DNA of 19,959 bases, from NCBI GenBank assembly GCA_049324315.1, contig JBMOKU010000011.1, forward strand, positions 1 through 19,959, in the 5' to 3' direction. A program made the position numbers and the translations under genes. The number at the start of each line of letters is the position of its first letter. Position 1 is the stretch's first letter. Under the pieces are notes generated by a model that saw only the letters and a list, made by a program, of their open reading frames with translations, searched no databases and was not told the origin of the DNA. The DNA is from JBMOKU01 sp049324315. Lineage in GTDB: Bacteria; Bacillota; Clostridia; Peptostreptococcales; Thermotaleaceae. Positions 8,685 through 15,220 of the stretch are shown piece after piece.

Positions 8685-8844
8685 GTGTCACACCAAGTCT
8701 AAAACACAATTTTACAACGGCTGATTTTTCCAATTACTGCGTCAGTGGCTCCTAGCAGACTCCTTCCAGTATGCGTCGTCGCCGCTTCCTTGTACTTGAA
8801 AAAATCATCTCGTTCTAAAATAGCTATTAGACTTGGCGAGACAC
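8685..8844. repeat. 160-bp imperfect palindrome (MITE-like) between spoVAC and spoVAD
   Basis: The ends are an 18-bp inverted repeat with 16 matches: GTGTCACACCAAGTCTAA at 8685-8702 against TTAGACTTGGCGAGACAC at 8827-8844. Complementarity continues inward: ATTTTA (8709-8714) with TAAAAT (8816-8821), AACG with CGTT, TGATTTTT (8722-8729) with AAAAATCA (8800-8807), then CAATTAC with GTACTTG (one mismatch). The ~54-bp centre is richer in G and C and has no long ORF. No clear target-site duplication is visible. The high-coordinate end encodes the last five residues (VSRQV) and the stop of spoVAC. It could be an old miniature transposon or an operon RNA hairpin; I cannot tell which. Confidence 0.65.
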
Positions 8845-9297
8845 AAGAAAAAAGTATAATAATCCTACGATAATAGAGCTTCCGAAGCCGTACACTAAAA
8901 CAGGTCCTGCAATAACAAACATTTTAGCGCCTACACCCAAAACGTATCCCTCTCTTTTAAACTCCATTGCAGGAGAAACAATAGAGTTTGCAAATCCTGT
9001 AATAGGAACAATGGATCCCGCACCTGCCCGCTTCCCTATCTGATCATATATTCCCAATCCCGTTAGAAAGGCTCCTGTGAAAACAAGGATAATTGCAGCA
9101 GCTGCAGATACTTCGTCTTTTGATAAGCCCGCTGCCTTTAAACTGTTTGTAACAAACTGACCGAAAACACAAATCAGGCCGCCTACAAAGAAGGCCCATA
9201 TACAGTTTTTTACATAAGTTGGTTTTGGTACTTTCTTATCAACATATTTTTGATACTCCTGTTCCTTATTTGCCCGTTGAAGTTTTTTATTGTTCAT
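8827..9297 (-). CDS. spoVAC: Stage V sporulation protein AC (membrane)
   Basis: A membrane protein of 156 aa with a charged N-terminal tail (about 30 residues) and four hydrophobic stretches. In B. subtilis SpoVAC acts as a mechanosensitive channel in the spore inner membrane for dipicolinic acid release. Family marks are KPTYVKNCIWAFFVGGLICV, then GLGIYDQIGKRAGAGSIVPI and GFANS. ATG 9297 is preferred: GAGGTG lies 7 nt upstream and the length fits the family; an in-frame GTG at 9321 lacks a good site. The last residues VSRQV and the stop fall in the end of a palindromic repeat, so the natural C terminus may have been replaced. spoVAA and spoVAB are absent, as is usual outside Bacillus. Confidence 0.94.
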   Translation of the reverse strand: MNNKKLQRANKEQEYQKYVDKKVPKPTYVKNCIWAFFVGGLICVFGQFVTNSLKAAGLSKDEVSAAAAIILVFTGAFLTGLGIYDQIGKRAGAGSIVPITGFANSIVSPAMEFKREGYVLGVGAKMFVIAGPVLVYGFGSSIIVGLLYFFLVSRQV

Positions 9298-9325
9298 CGC
9301 ATCACACCTCAATATTTTCACATTT

Positions 9326-9481
9326 TCAATGCTTTACTTGTTCAACGAATTCCTGGCTTTTATTGATTGGCAGTTCAGTTCCATAGGATATTGTTTCAAA
9401 TTCATGCTGCTTTTTATGATCTTCCATATTGTCAAAATGAAAGGGAGATCGATGATTTATTTGATAGAATTGTTTTTCCAT
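9326..9481 (-). CDS. Small hydrophilic protein (51 aa) leading the spoVA operon, unrecognised
   Basis: I do not recognise this protein. It has 51 residues, starts MEKQFYQINHRSPFHFDN and ends SQEFVEQVKH. It is rich in charged residues and has five His, with no membrane segment, signal or Cys. Support for coding: a consensus AGGAGG 7 nt before ATG 9481, and a stop only 28 bp before the spoVAC start on the same strand. This makes it the likely first gene of the spoVA operon. Another in-frame ATG at 9487 sits too close to the ribosome binding site. An AT-rich box CATATAATA at 9505-9513 (minus) lies about 20 bp upstream, but I find no convincing sigma-G -35 to go with it. It could be a forespore-expressed small protein; function unknown. 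Confidence 0.6.
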   Translation of the reverse strand: MEKQFYQINHRSPFHFDNMEDHKKQHEFETISYGTELPINKSQEFVEQVKH

Positions 9482-9586
9482 ATTCATCCCTCCTAAAAGC
9501 TATTTATTATATGAATACTTTTTCTCAAGAGTACATCCAAATTTTATATTTTAGCTAACCATAAATGCAGGCATGGTGATTCTGCC

Positions 9587-9754
9587 TCACAGTCTCACAT
9601 CCCTTACAGAGTATCTGATATATGTGTCTTCGAACACCAGCTTCGCCCGTGTATATTTGTTTGTTTTTGATTTGAAGCTTGAAAATACCAGCGTTGTTAG
9701 TATAGCCATTGACAATAACAGGATCAGTATCAAAACATACTTTTTCCGGCACAT
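9587..9754 (-). CDS. Small single-pass membrane protein (55 aa) between sigF and spoVA, unrecognised
   Basis: I do not recognise this protein. It has 55 residues: a short basic start (MCRKK), one strongly hydrophobic helix at about 6-27 (VLILILLLSMAILTTLVF), then a basic tail containing TRAKLVFEDTYIRYSVRDVR. The helix plus basic N terminus looks like a membrane anchor with a short tail outside the cytoplasm or in the intermembrane space. GAGGTG lies 8 nt before ATG 9754. It starts 77 bp beyond the sigF terminator hairpin, so it should be transcribed separately from spoIIA. No clear promoter or terminator of its own is visible; it may run on into the 51-aa ORF and spoVAC. Real coding is likely but not certain. 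Confidence 0.55.
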   Translation of the reverse strand: MCRKKYVLILILLLSMAILTTLVFSSFKSKTNKYTRAKLVFEDTYIRYSVRDVRL

Positions 9755-9830
9755 TCTTTCATCACCTCAGCCATTCTTTATTGTTATTATTGGCAAGAAT
9801 GACAGTGAAAATTCTGCTTCGTTAAAGGGC

Positions 9831-9863
9831 AAAAAAAAAGACATGCTTGAAAATCATGTCTTT
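9831..9863 (-). terminator. Intrinsic terminator of the spoIIA operon
   Basis: A 9-bp stem (9837-9845 with 9855-9863, loop of 9) is followed on the minus strand by an unbroken run of Ts from 9839 to 9831. The sigF stop codon at 9854-9856 lies at the stem-loop edge, so the last sigF codons form part of the hairpin. Confidence 0.85.
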
Positions 9864-10624
9864 CCTAGTAATTCTCTCATCTGAGATAGTACTTTTTTTT
9901 CAATTCTTGACACCTGCACTTGAGAAATTCCCAGTACTTGTGCGATTTCTGTCTGTGTTTTATCTTTAAAATATCTAAGAACGATAATCTGTCGCTCCCT
10001 AGGCTTCAATTTTGATAAGACTTCACGCAATGCGATCCTGTCAATTACCTCTCCATCATCTTCCGTACTGCTTTCACTAATCTTATCAATCAAATGAACA
10101 GGAGCTCCATCATCATGGTGAATAACATCATACAAATAATCTGGCTGAATATTTGAGTCTAGAGCCATTACGATTTCTTCTTTAGAAATATCTAATTCTA
10201 TCGACAATTCATGTAAGGTAGGCTCACGACCTAATTGTTTAAAAAGCATTTCTTTTGCGCCTTTGACTCTTCCTGCAGTTTGTTTTAAAGATCGACTTAC
10301 CTTAATAATTCCATCATCTCTTAAAAATCGTTTTATTTCTCCAATAATCATTGGAACTGCATATGTAGAAAAGCGTACCTCGTAGCTTGCGTCAAACTTT
10401 TCGATCGCCTTAACTAATCCTATACAGCCTAATTGATATAAATCTTCTTTATCATAACCCCTGTTTGAAAATCTTTTTAAAACACTCCTCACTAAGCCAA
10501 GATTATGATGAACTAGAATATCTTGCGCTTCTCTATCCCCTGATTGAGCTTTTTTGATTAACTCTATCGTATATTCATGGGCCAATAGTTCATTGCTGTC
10601 ATCGTTCAATGCGGTCATACTCAT
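9854..10624 (-). CDS. sigF: RNA polymerase sporulation sigma factor F
   Basis: A protein of 256 aa, the early forespore-specific sigma factor. It has sigma-70 region 2 at about 37-108 (core binding around YDKEDLYQLGCIGLVKAIEKF, then RFSTYAVPMIIGEIKRFLRDD), region 3, and region 4 at the C terminus with the helix-turn-helix TEIAQVLGISQVQVSRIEK. The RFLRDDG and KVSRSLKQ segments are typical of sigma-F/G. Assignment to F rather than G rests on its place directly after spoIIAA and spoIIAB, the spoIIA operon of all spore formers. It is held inactive by SpoIIAB and freed by SpoIIAA. Start is ATG 10624 with AGGGG about 9 nt upstream, 18 bp after spoIIAB. Confidence 0.97.
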   Translation of the reverse strand: MSMTALNDDSNELLAHEYTIELIKKAQSGDREAQDILVHHNLGLVRSVLKRFSNRGYDKEDLYQLGCIGLVKAIEKFDASYEVRFSTYAVPMIIGEIKRFLRDDGIIKVSRSLKQTAGRVKGAKEMLFKQLGREPTLHELSIELDISKEEIVMALDSNIQPDYLYDVIHHDDGAPVHLIDKISESSTEDDGEVIDRIALREVLSKLKPRERQIIVLRYFKDKTQTEIAQVLGISQVQVSRIEKKVLSQMRELLGKT

Positions 10625-10642
10625 ATCATCTACCCCTTAATC

Positions 10643-11065
10643 CTATCTACTTTGAAAAGTCTTAACCATGCATATTTTAGTACCTAAGCCACTTTGGGAA
10701 TCAACTTCTACCTGGTCCATAAAAGTTTCCATAACCGTGAAGCCCATGCCAGATCTTTCAAGTTCGGGTTTTGATGTATAAAGGGGCTGCCGTGCAGTTT
10801 CTACATCCTCTATTCCTTTTCCACAGTCCTCAATAATCACTTCCAATTGATTATTATTTATAGAGCATGTAATACAAATCATGCCCATCTCATCCTCATA
10901 TCCATGGATGATTGCATTTGTCACCGCTTCTGAAACTGCAGTCTTTACATCAGCTAATTCCTCAATCGTCGGATCTAATTGTGCAGCAAATGCTGCCACT
11001 ACAACCCTTGCAAATGCCTCGTTTTGAGATTTGCTTAAAAATTCTATCTTCATATAATTTTTCAT
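10643..11065 (-). CDS. spoIIAB: Anti-sigma F factor / serine kinase SpoIIAB
   Basis: A protein of 140 aa, a GHKL-fold protein that binds sigma-F and phosphorylates SpoIIAA using ATP. The N box is E46-AVTN50 (followed by AIIHGYE), the G1 box is D80-CGKG, and the later nucleotide lid contains SGMGFTVME at 105-113. ATG 11065 is chosen: GGGGTG lies 9 nt upstream and the resulting start MKNYM lines up with MKNEM of the B. subtilis protein. A GTG at 11077 would add four residues and overlaps that site. It lies 16 bp after spoIIAA, in the same transcript. Confidence 0.96.
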   Translation of the reverse strand: MKNYMKIEFLSKSQNEAFARVVVAAFAAQLDPTIEELADVKTAVSEAVTNAIIHGYEDEMGMICITCSINNNQLEVIIEDCGKGIEDVETARQPLYTSKPELERSGMGFTVMETFMDQVEVDSQSGLGTKICMVKTFQSR

Positions 11066-11081
11066 ACGTGTATTCACCCCT

Positions 11082-11417
11082 TTATAAACTGTCTACTGCT
11101 TGCTTTTTATTGTCAAATTTTTTAACGATATTAAACAATCCTGACATTTCAAATATTTTCTCGATTCTTTTGTTCATATTAATGACACCAACTTGTCCAC
11201 CAAATTTGTTTACTTTTTTGTATCTTCCAATGACAACGCCAATGCCTGAGCTATCCATAAATCTCATCCCAGACATGTCAAAAATAACATTTCGTACACC
11301 TTTATCTTCAATTTCTCTATCAATCTCCTCCCGAATTTCCTCGGCAGTATGATGATCCAATTCACCTTCCAGTTTAATGAATAGTTTGTTATCCACTGTT
11401 TCAAAGCTAATCTGCAA
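11082..11417 (-). CDS. spoIIAA: Anti-anti-sigma factor SpoIIAA
   Basis: A STAS-domain protein of 111 aa. Its dephosphorylated form binds SpoIIAB and releases sigma-F. The phosphorylation site is the second Ser of MDSSGIGV (S57, matching Ser58 of B. subtilis). The strand-helix pattern of the STAS fold is visible through residue ~105. The start is TTG 11417, set by AGGAGG 7 nt upstream; no ATG is available in frame nearby. It is first in the spoIIA operon, 36 bp downstream of a consensus sigma-H promoter. SpoIIE, the phosphatase that activates it, is not in the window. Confidence 0.97.
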   Translation of the reverse strand: MQISFETVDNKLFIKLEGELDHHTAEEIREEIDREIEDKGVRNVIFDMSGMRFMDSSGIGVVIGRYKKVNKFGGQVGVINMNKRIEKIFEMSGLFNIVKKFDNKKQAVDSL

Positions 11418-11452
11418 TTTTACCCCTCCTCTGTTAATTCTTCCATGTTATT

Positions 11453-11479
11453 ATTCTTTAATAAACAATCTTTTCCTTC
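11453..11479 (-). promoter_or_regulatory. Sigma-H promoter of the spoIIA operon
   Basis: On the minus strand GAAGGAAAA (11479-11471) and AAAGAAT (11459-11453) are separated by 11 nt. Both match the B. subtilis sigma-H consensus RnAGGAwWW / RnnGAAT at every position with the expected spacing. The known spoIIA promoter of B. subtilis is also sigma-H dependent. Confidence 0.85.
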
Positions 11480-11523
11480 GATGAAAAATGACTAGTTTTG
11501 TAAGAAGAGAGAGTTTTTTTGTC

Positions 11524-11560
11524 AAAAAATGAGAACTGCAGCACATATGGCTGCAGTTCT
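11524..11560 (-). terminator. Intrinsic terminator of the nifZ-thiI-yvlD operon
   Basis: A perfect 11-bp stem (11532-11542 with 11550-11560, 7-nt loop) is followed on the minus strand by CA and six Ts (11529-11524). It starts 3 bp after the yvlD-like stop codon and insulates spoIIA from the genes upstream. Confidence 0.87.
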
Positions 11561-11563
11561 ACG

Positions 11564-11914
11564 CTACTCCTTCTCAATACCAAGTAATTTTTCAATAAAA
11601 TAATGTACAATACTTAGCACAATGGATGCGATGATAGCTGAAAAAAATCCATAAACCTCAAACCCTGGCACCACAGCAGCGGCGATTTTTAAAACAACGC
11701 CATTTACAACAAATAGAAAGAGACCTAAGGAAATAATATTAATTGGAAGCGTCAGTATGACTAATATGGGTTTGATAATCATATTGGCGGTCCCTAATAT
11801 CACAGCTGCAATCAATGCTGCTCCGAAACCTTTCACATGGACTGCATCCAAAAGATATGCTGTAATATAGATGGATAAAGCACTACCTAACCATTTTAAT
11901 AGAAAATTCTTCAT
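11564..11914 (-). CDS. Phage holin family 4 / YvlD-like membrane protein
   Basis: An integral membrane protein of 116 aa with four hydrophobic helices and the family segments ANMIIKPILVILTLPINIISLGLF and NGVVLKIAA. Despite the family name these are widespread chromosomal membrane proteins with no shown lytic role; the function is unknown. Start is ATG 11914 with a G-rich ribosome binding site upstream. It follows thiI by 24 bp with no terminator between them, so it is the last gene of the nifZ-thiI transcript. Confidence 0.85.
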   Translation of the reverse strand: MKNFLLKWLGSALSIYITAYLLDAVHVKGFGAALIAAVILGTANMIIKPILVILTLPINIISLGLFLFVVNGVVLKIAAAVVPGFEVYGFFSAIIASIVLSIVHYFIEKLLGIEKE

Positions 11915-11938
11915 ATGAATCCCCCCTTATAGCAATCT

Positions 11939-13114
11939 TTATTCTTCAACTTCATACTCAATAATTTCCATGTCTTCCACAGCACGCTGTATTAATCTTT
12001 CAACATCTAGCCGTTTCTCTGAAGCCAGGATTTTTTCCAGCCTGGGCTTCGTTATTGGGCGCTTTGGAAGGAAAACCGTACAGCAATCTTCGAAGGGTAA
12101 AATCGAAGTTTCATACGTACCTATTTTTTTGGCAATGTCCATGATATCAACCTTATCGATGGCAATGAGTGGCCTAAAAACCGGGATAGAAACAGCTTCA
12201 TTTGTCACTGTAAGACTCTGGATGGTTTGACTTGCCACCTGTCCTATACTTTCACCGGTAATGAGTGCATGGCATTGTCTAATATTTGCTATACGTTCGC
12301 CTATCTTCATCATAAATCTCCTGGATAGAATCGTCATCTCTTCTTCTGGACATTTCTCATTAATCTCTTTCTGGATTGGCAGCAAATTTACGGAATGTAA
12401 TCGTATTTTTCCGCAGTAAAGGGATAGTATCCTTGCAAGATCTATCACCTTCTCTTTGGCGCGTTCACTGGTAAAAGGATAGCTGTGATAATGTATCGCT
12501 TCGATTTCTACACCTCTTTTAGCAAGCATCCAGCCAGCCACTGGACTATCAATCCCTCCTGATAATAAAAGAAGTGATTTTCCATTTGTTCCCAACGGCA
12601 GTCCACCAAACCCCGGAATTTTTTCTGAATAAACATAAGCTTTCTCACGAATATCGATATATAATGTAAGTTGGGGATGATGGACATCAACTGAAAGATC
12701 GGTTACATGAGAAAGTACATGTCCCCCCACCAGTCGGCATATTTCCGGAGAAGTCAACGGGAATTTTTTGTCTCCTCTTCTGCTTTCTACCTTGAAAGTC
12801 TTGATCTGATCTTCATCGATTCTTTCTAATGTATGTTTTACTGCGTGGGCGTAAATGTCCTCCATATCTGCATTACATTCATATGCAGGACTAACAGATA
12901 CAATTCCGAATACTTTTCTCACATTTTCAATGATTGCCTCTTCATCAAAGCCTTCCATATCCACAAAAATAAGACCGTTGCCTACTTTTACAGGAGGACT
13001 GCCCAATGGTTTTATAGAAGTCTTAATTCTTTGTACCAATTTATCAATAAAATATGACTTATTTAACCCTTTTAACGCAATTTCTCCGTATCTAACAATT
13101 AGTTTTCTCTTCAT
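11939..13114 (-). CDS. thiI: tRNA uracil 4-sulfurtransferase ThiI
   Basis: A protein of 391 aa that makes 4-thiouridine at position 8 of tRNA, using ATP and persulfide sulfur from a cysteine desulfurase. It has an N-terminal ferredoxin-like region, a THUMP domain to about residue 165, and a PP-loop ATPase with SGGIDS at 185-190. A conserved ITGES segment is at about 285-289 and a Cys pair (C344-C345) sits in EDCCTVFLPKRP. The C-terminal rhodanese domain of the E. coli enzyme is absent, as in B. subtilis ThiI (401 aa). The sulfur must therefore come directly from its partner desulfurase, encoded just upstream. Start is ATG 13114; GAGGTGATG overlaps the nifZ stop, giving coupled translation. 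A thiazole synthesis role is not expected without rhodanese. Confidence 0.95.
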   Translation of the reverse strand: MKRKLIVRYGEIALKGLNKSYFIDKLVQRIKTSIKPLGSPPVKVGNGLIFVDMEGFDEEAIIENVRKVFGIVSVSPAYECNADMEDIYAHAVKHTLERIDEDQIKTFKVESRRGDKKFPLTSPEICRLVGGHVLSHVTDLSVDVHHPQLTLYIDIREKAYVYSEKIPGFGGLPLGTNGKSLLLLSGGIDSPVAGWMLAKRGVEIEAIHYHSYPFTSERAKEKVIDLARILSLYCGKIRLHSVNLLPIQKEINEKCPEEEMTILSRRFMMKIGERIANIRQCHALITGESIGQVASQTIQSLTVTNEAVSIPVFRPLIAIDKVDIMDIAKKIGTYETSILPFEDCCTVFLPKRPITKPRLEKILASEKRLDVERLIQRAVEDMEIIEYEVEE

Positions 13115-13118
13115 TTCA

Positions 13119-14276
13119 TCACCTCTTCATAATCTTTCTTAAATCTTTGACATGATGCTTAATGCGTTCTGCCGCAAAATCTATTTCATCCATTGTATTT
13201 TCATAAGAAAAGCTGAATCTGACAGCACCTTCGATTTCTTCGTCTGATAGTTTCATTGCTTGCAAGACATGGCTCTTTAGATTTTTACGGGATGAGCATG
13301 CTGATCCCGTAGAGACAAATATTTCATCCTGTTCTAATGTATGAAGCAATACCTCTCCCCGAATTCCCAAAAAACTGATATTAACAATATGGGGCGCACT
13401 TCTATCATCCAAAAATCCGTTAAGTTTGACAGATTCTATTTCTCCTATAATCAAATCGGTAAATCTTTTTTTCAAAAGCTTTAAATGGTCTATTTTCTGT
13501 TCTAAATTTGATGATGATTCTTCTGCTGCTTTTCCTAAACCTAAAATACCCGGTACATTCTCTGTACCAGAGCGCATTCCAGTCTCTTGATTGCCCCCAT
13601 ATAGAAACGGCGTTAATTTCGTCCCTTTTCGAACGTACAAAGCACCGACACCTTTAGGCCCATGTATTTTATGCCCACTGATTGACAGTAAATCTGCCCC
13701 TAGTTTTTCTGGTGAAAACTTTATTTTGCAAAATGATTGTATGGCATCCACATGTAGGACAGGCTTTTCTTTTTGCCCTCTTAACAATTTGTTGATTTCT
13801 TGAACAGGCTGAATTGTGCCTGCTTCATTATTCACATGCATAATGCTGACAAGGATCGTTTTATCACAAAGACTGTTTTTGAATTGTTCCATATCCATGG
13901 TGCCATATTCATCAACGTCCAGATAAGTCACATCAAACCCCTTTGTTTCAAGATTTTTAAAAACTTGTAGTACTGACGGATGTTCGATCTTAGAAGTGAT
14001 AATGTGATTCCCCTTTTTTTTGCAGGATTCTACGGAACCAAGAATGGCTAAATTATTTGATTCAGTCCCTCCAGAAGTAAATACAATCTCGTCCTCCTTT
14101 GAACCCATCGCCTTTGCAACTTGCCGTCTCGCTGACTTAATTCGTTTTTCCGCTTCAACGCCAAGGCGATGTAGAGAAGAAGGATTTCCATAAAACTCCG
14201 TCATAGCCTGTACCATGATATCCACGACGCTTTTATGAGGCTTTGTCGTCGCACTATTGTCCAAATATGCTTTCAT
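13119..14276 (-). CDS. nifZ: Cysteine desulfurase, NifS/NifZ type
   Basis: A PLP enzyme of 385 aa that takes sulfur from L-cysteine as an enzyme-bound persulfide, releasing alanine. The PLP lysine is K203 in SGHKIHGPKG, the PLP-binding H99 lies in IEHPSV, and the sulfur-carrying cysteine is C327 in STGSACSSRK, placed in a short loop as in the NifS-like group. It is the closest neighbour of thiI (4-nt gap, coupled ribosome binding site). B. subtilis nifZ (ytbJ)-thiI has the same arrangement and works as a dedicated tRNA thiolation pair. No iscU, iscR or sufBCD genes are near, which also favours NifZ over a general Fe-S assembly role. Start is ATG 14276 with GGAGAG 8 nt upstream. Confidence 0.92.
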   Translation of the reverse strand: MKAYLDNSATTKPHKSVVDIMVQAMTEFYGNPSSLHRLGVEAEKRIKSARRQVAKAMGSKEDEIVFTSGGTESNNLAILGSVESCKKKGNHIITSKIEHPSVLQVFKNLETKGFDVTYLDVDEYGTMDMEQFKNSLCDKTILVSIMHVNNEAGTIQPVQEINKLLRGQKEKPVLHVDAIQSFCKIKFSPEKLGADLLSISGHKIHGPKGVGALYVRKGTKLTPFLYGGNQETGMRSGTENVPGILGLGKAAEESSSNLEQKIDHLKLLKKRFTDLIIGEIESVKLNGFLDDRSAPHIVNISFLGIRGEVLLHTLEQDEIFVSTGSACSSRKNLKSHVLQAMKLSDEEIEGAVRFSFSYENTMDEIDFAAERIKHHVKDLRKIMKR

Positions 14277-14384
14277 GATTCAATCTCTCCATTACTATAG
14301 GATAGTCTATTTCTTCCCATATTGTATCTAAATATTGCCGGGTTGTAAAGTTTTCCCTCTCGTGCTTATTATTTCGCATAGAAG

Positions 14385-14414
14385 AAAAAAATAATGCACG
14401 GCTGTGCATTATTT
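14385..14414 (-). terminator. Intrinsic terminator of the LUD-domain gene
   Basis: A perfect 11-bp stem (14389-14399 with 14404-14414, 4-nt loop) is followed on the minus strand by further Ts, 65 bp past the stop codon of the LUD-domain gene. Confidence 0.8.
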
Positions 14415-14479
14415 AAATGAAATATTCAATTTCTCCTAAAACATATAGAAAATTATAAATCTCTCAACGGAAGACTTTT

Positions 14480-15097
14480 TTAATATCCCAAATTCTCTCC
14501 AATGAGCACAACTTCCATATCAATTAGTCCGGGTTTTTGATGAATAATAGTCGTAACACTGCACATTCTATCCTCTGAACGACAGTCAGAGCAATCACCC
14601 GTCACTGCACAGGGTGTCTTTCTATTCAATCGTTTTGCATTCGGAGGACAGGCTTGGTTTTTCACACGATCCACAGCAGTAATTAAATTATCTGTAATTT
14701 TGTTGATGCCACATAAAATCATAACTTTCTTAGGACCATGGATCATTGCCGTTACACGATTTCCATTCCCATCAATATTTACGATTTCTCCCTGCATCGT
14801 AATAGCATTTGTACTGGTAAGGTATACGTCCGCTCTATTGGCTTTTTCGATTGCTTCAGCTCTCTTTTCTGGTGTTGTTTCAAGCCAGTGCCAGTGAACC
14901 GGATTCCCTTTATCACTTATTTCATGATGAAGATTCATATTGTATACTGTCATAGAGCCACCTATTCCAACAGAAGTATTTTGAGGAATAGACTTTAAGA
15001 CATATGCTTTTGCATCATCAGCCGTTTCAACAAATACAGCCGATATTTTGTTTTTCTCCAGCGCGCTCATTAATTTATTGATTTTTTCTTTATCCAT
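14480..15097 (-). CDS. LUD-domain (LutC/YkgG-like) protein with C-terminal cysteine cluster
   Basis: A protein of 205 aa in the LUD family (DUF162), whose best-known member LutC works with LutA and LutB in lactate oxidation. The family segment GIGGSMTVYNM is near 45-54 and LTSTNAITMQGEIVNIDG at 93-110. Six Cys are present: C129, C150, C163, C169, C172 and C179. The cluster in TPCAVTGDCSDCRSEDRMC could bind a metal or Fe-S centre; this is inference. No lutA or lutB lies beside it, so it is an orphan and lactate use should not be assumed. ATG 15097 is preferred because GGGAGG is 7 nt upstream; an in-frame ATG at 15103 abuts that site. A -10 box TATAAT at 15134-15129 lies 32 bp upstream, with a poor -35. 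Confidence 0.87.
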   Translation of the reverse strand: MDKEKINKLMSALEKNKISAVFVETADDAKAYVLKSIPQNTSVGIGGSMTVYNMNLHHEISDKGNPVHWHWLETTPEKRAEAIEKANRADVYLTSTNAITMQGEIVNIDGNGNRVTAMIHGPKKVMILCGINKITDNLITAVDRVKNQACPPNAKRLNRKTPCAVTGDCSDCRSEDRMCSVTTIIHQKPGLIDMEVVLIGENLGY

Positions 15098-15128
15098 ATT
15101 CATCCCTCCCGTATCATCTCACAGATAC

Positions 15129-15134
15129 ATTATA
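15129..15134 (-). promoter_or_regulatory. Candidate -10 box for the LUD-domain gene
   Basis: TATAAT on the minus strand, 32 bp before the chosen start. At 17 bp upstream only a T-rich TTATTT is present, so the -35 is weak. Confidence 0.4.
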
Positions 15135-15220
15135 TTACATTTTTAGAAAAAAAATAAGCATTTTATAAAGATATCTTTTTATGCGAAAAGAAAAAAATAT
15201 AAAAATTTTGTCGAAACAAC

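Noticed and set aside
9479..9494. The string GGAGGGATGAATATGGA (minus) before the 51-aa ORF also appears before the LUD-domain gene at about 15095-15110.
   Set aside because: Explained as two strong ribosome binding sites with similar start regions; no wider similarity around them.
9505..9513. CATATAATA upstream of the 51-aa ORF as a sigma-G -10 box for the spoVA operon.
   Set aside because: It does not fit CATNNTA exactly and no GHATR -35 lies at 17-18 bp, so I do not call a promoter although sigma-G control of spoVA is expected.
9555..9752. A 65-codon minus-strand frame starting MPEKVCFDTD across the region between sigF and spoVAC.
   Set aside because: It overlaps the 55-aa membrane ORF in another frame, its start is less well placed relative to GAGGTG, and its composition is not protein-like.
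11564..11914. Reading the phage holin family label of the YvlD-like protein as a sign of a prophage.
   Set aside because: There are no other phage genes nearby; the family is mostly chromosomal and this member sits in the nifZ-thiI operon.
14240..14379. A 41-codon minus-strand ORF (MRNNKHEREN...) between the LUD gene terminator and nifZ, overlapping the nifZ start.
   Set aside because: No ribosome binding site precedes its ATG, it is short, and it runs into nifZ in another frame; too likely to be chance.
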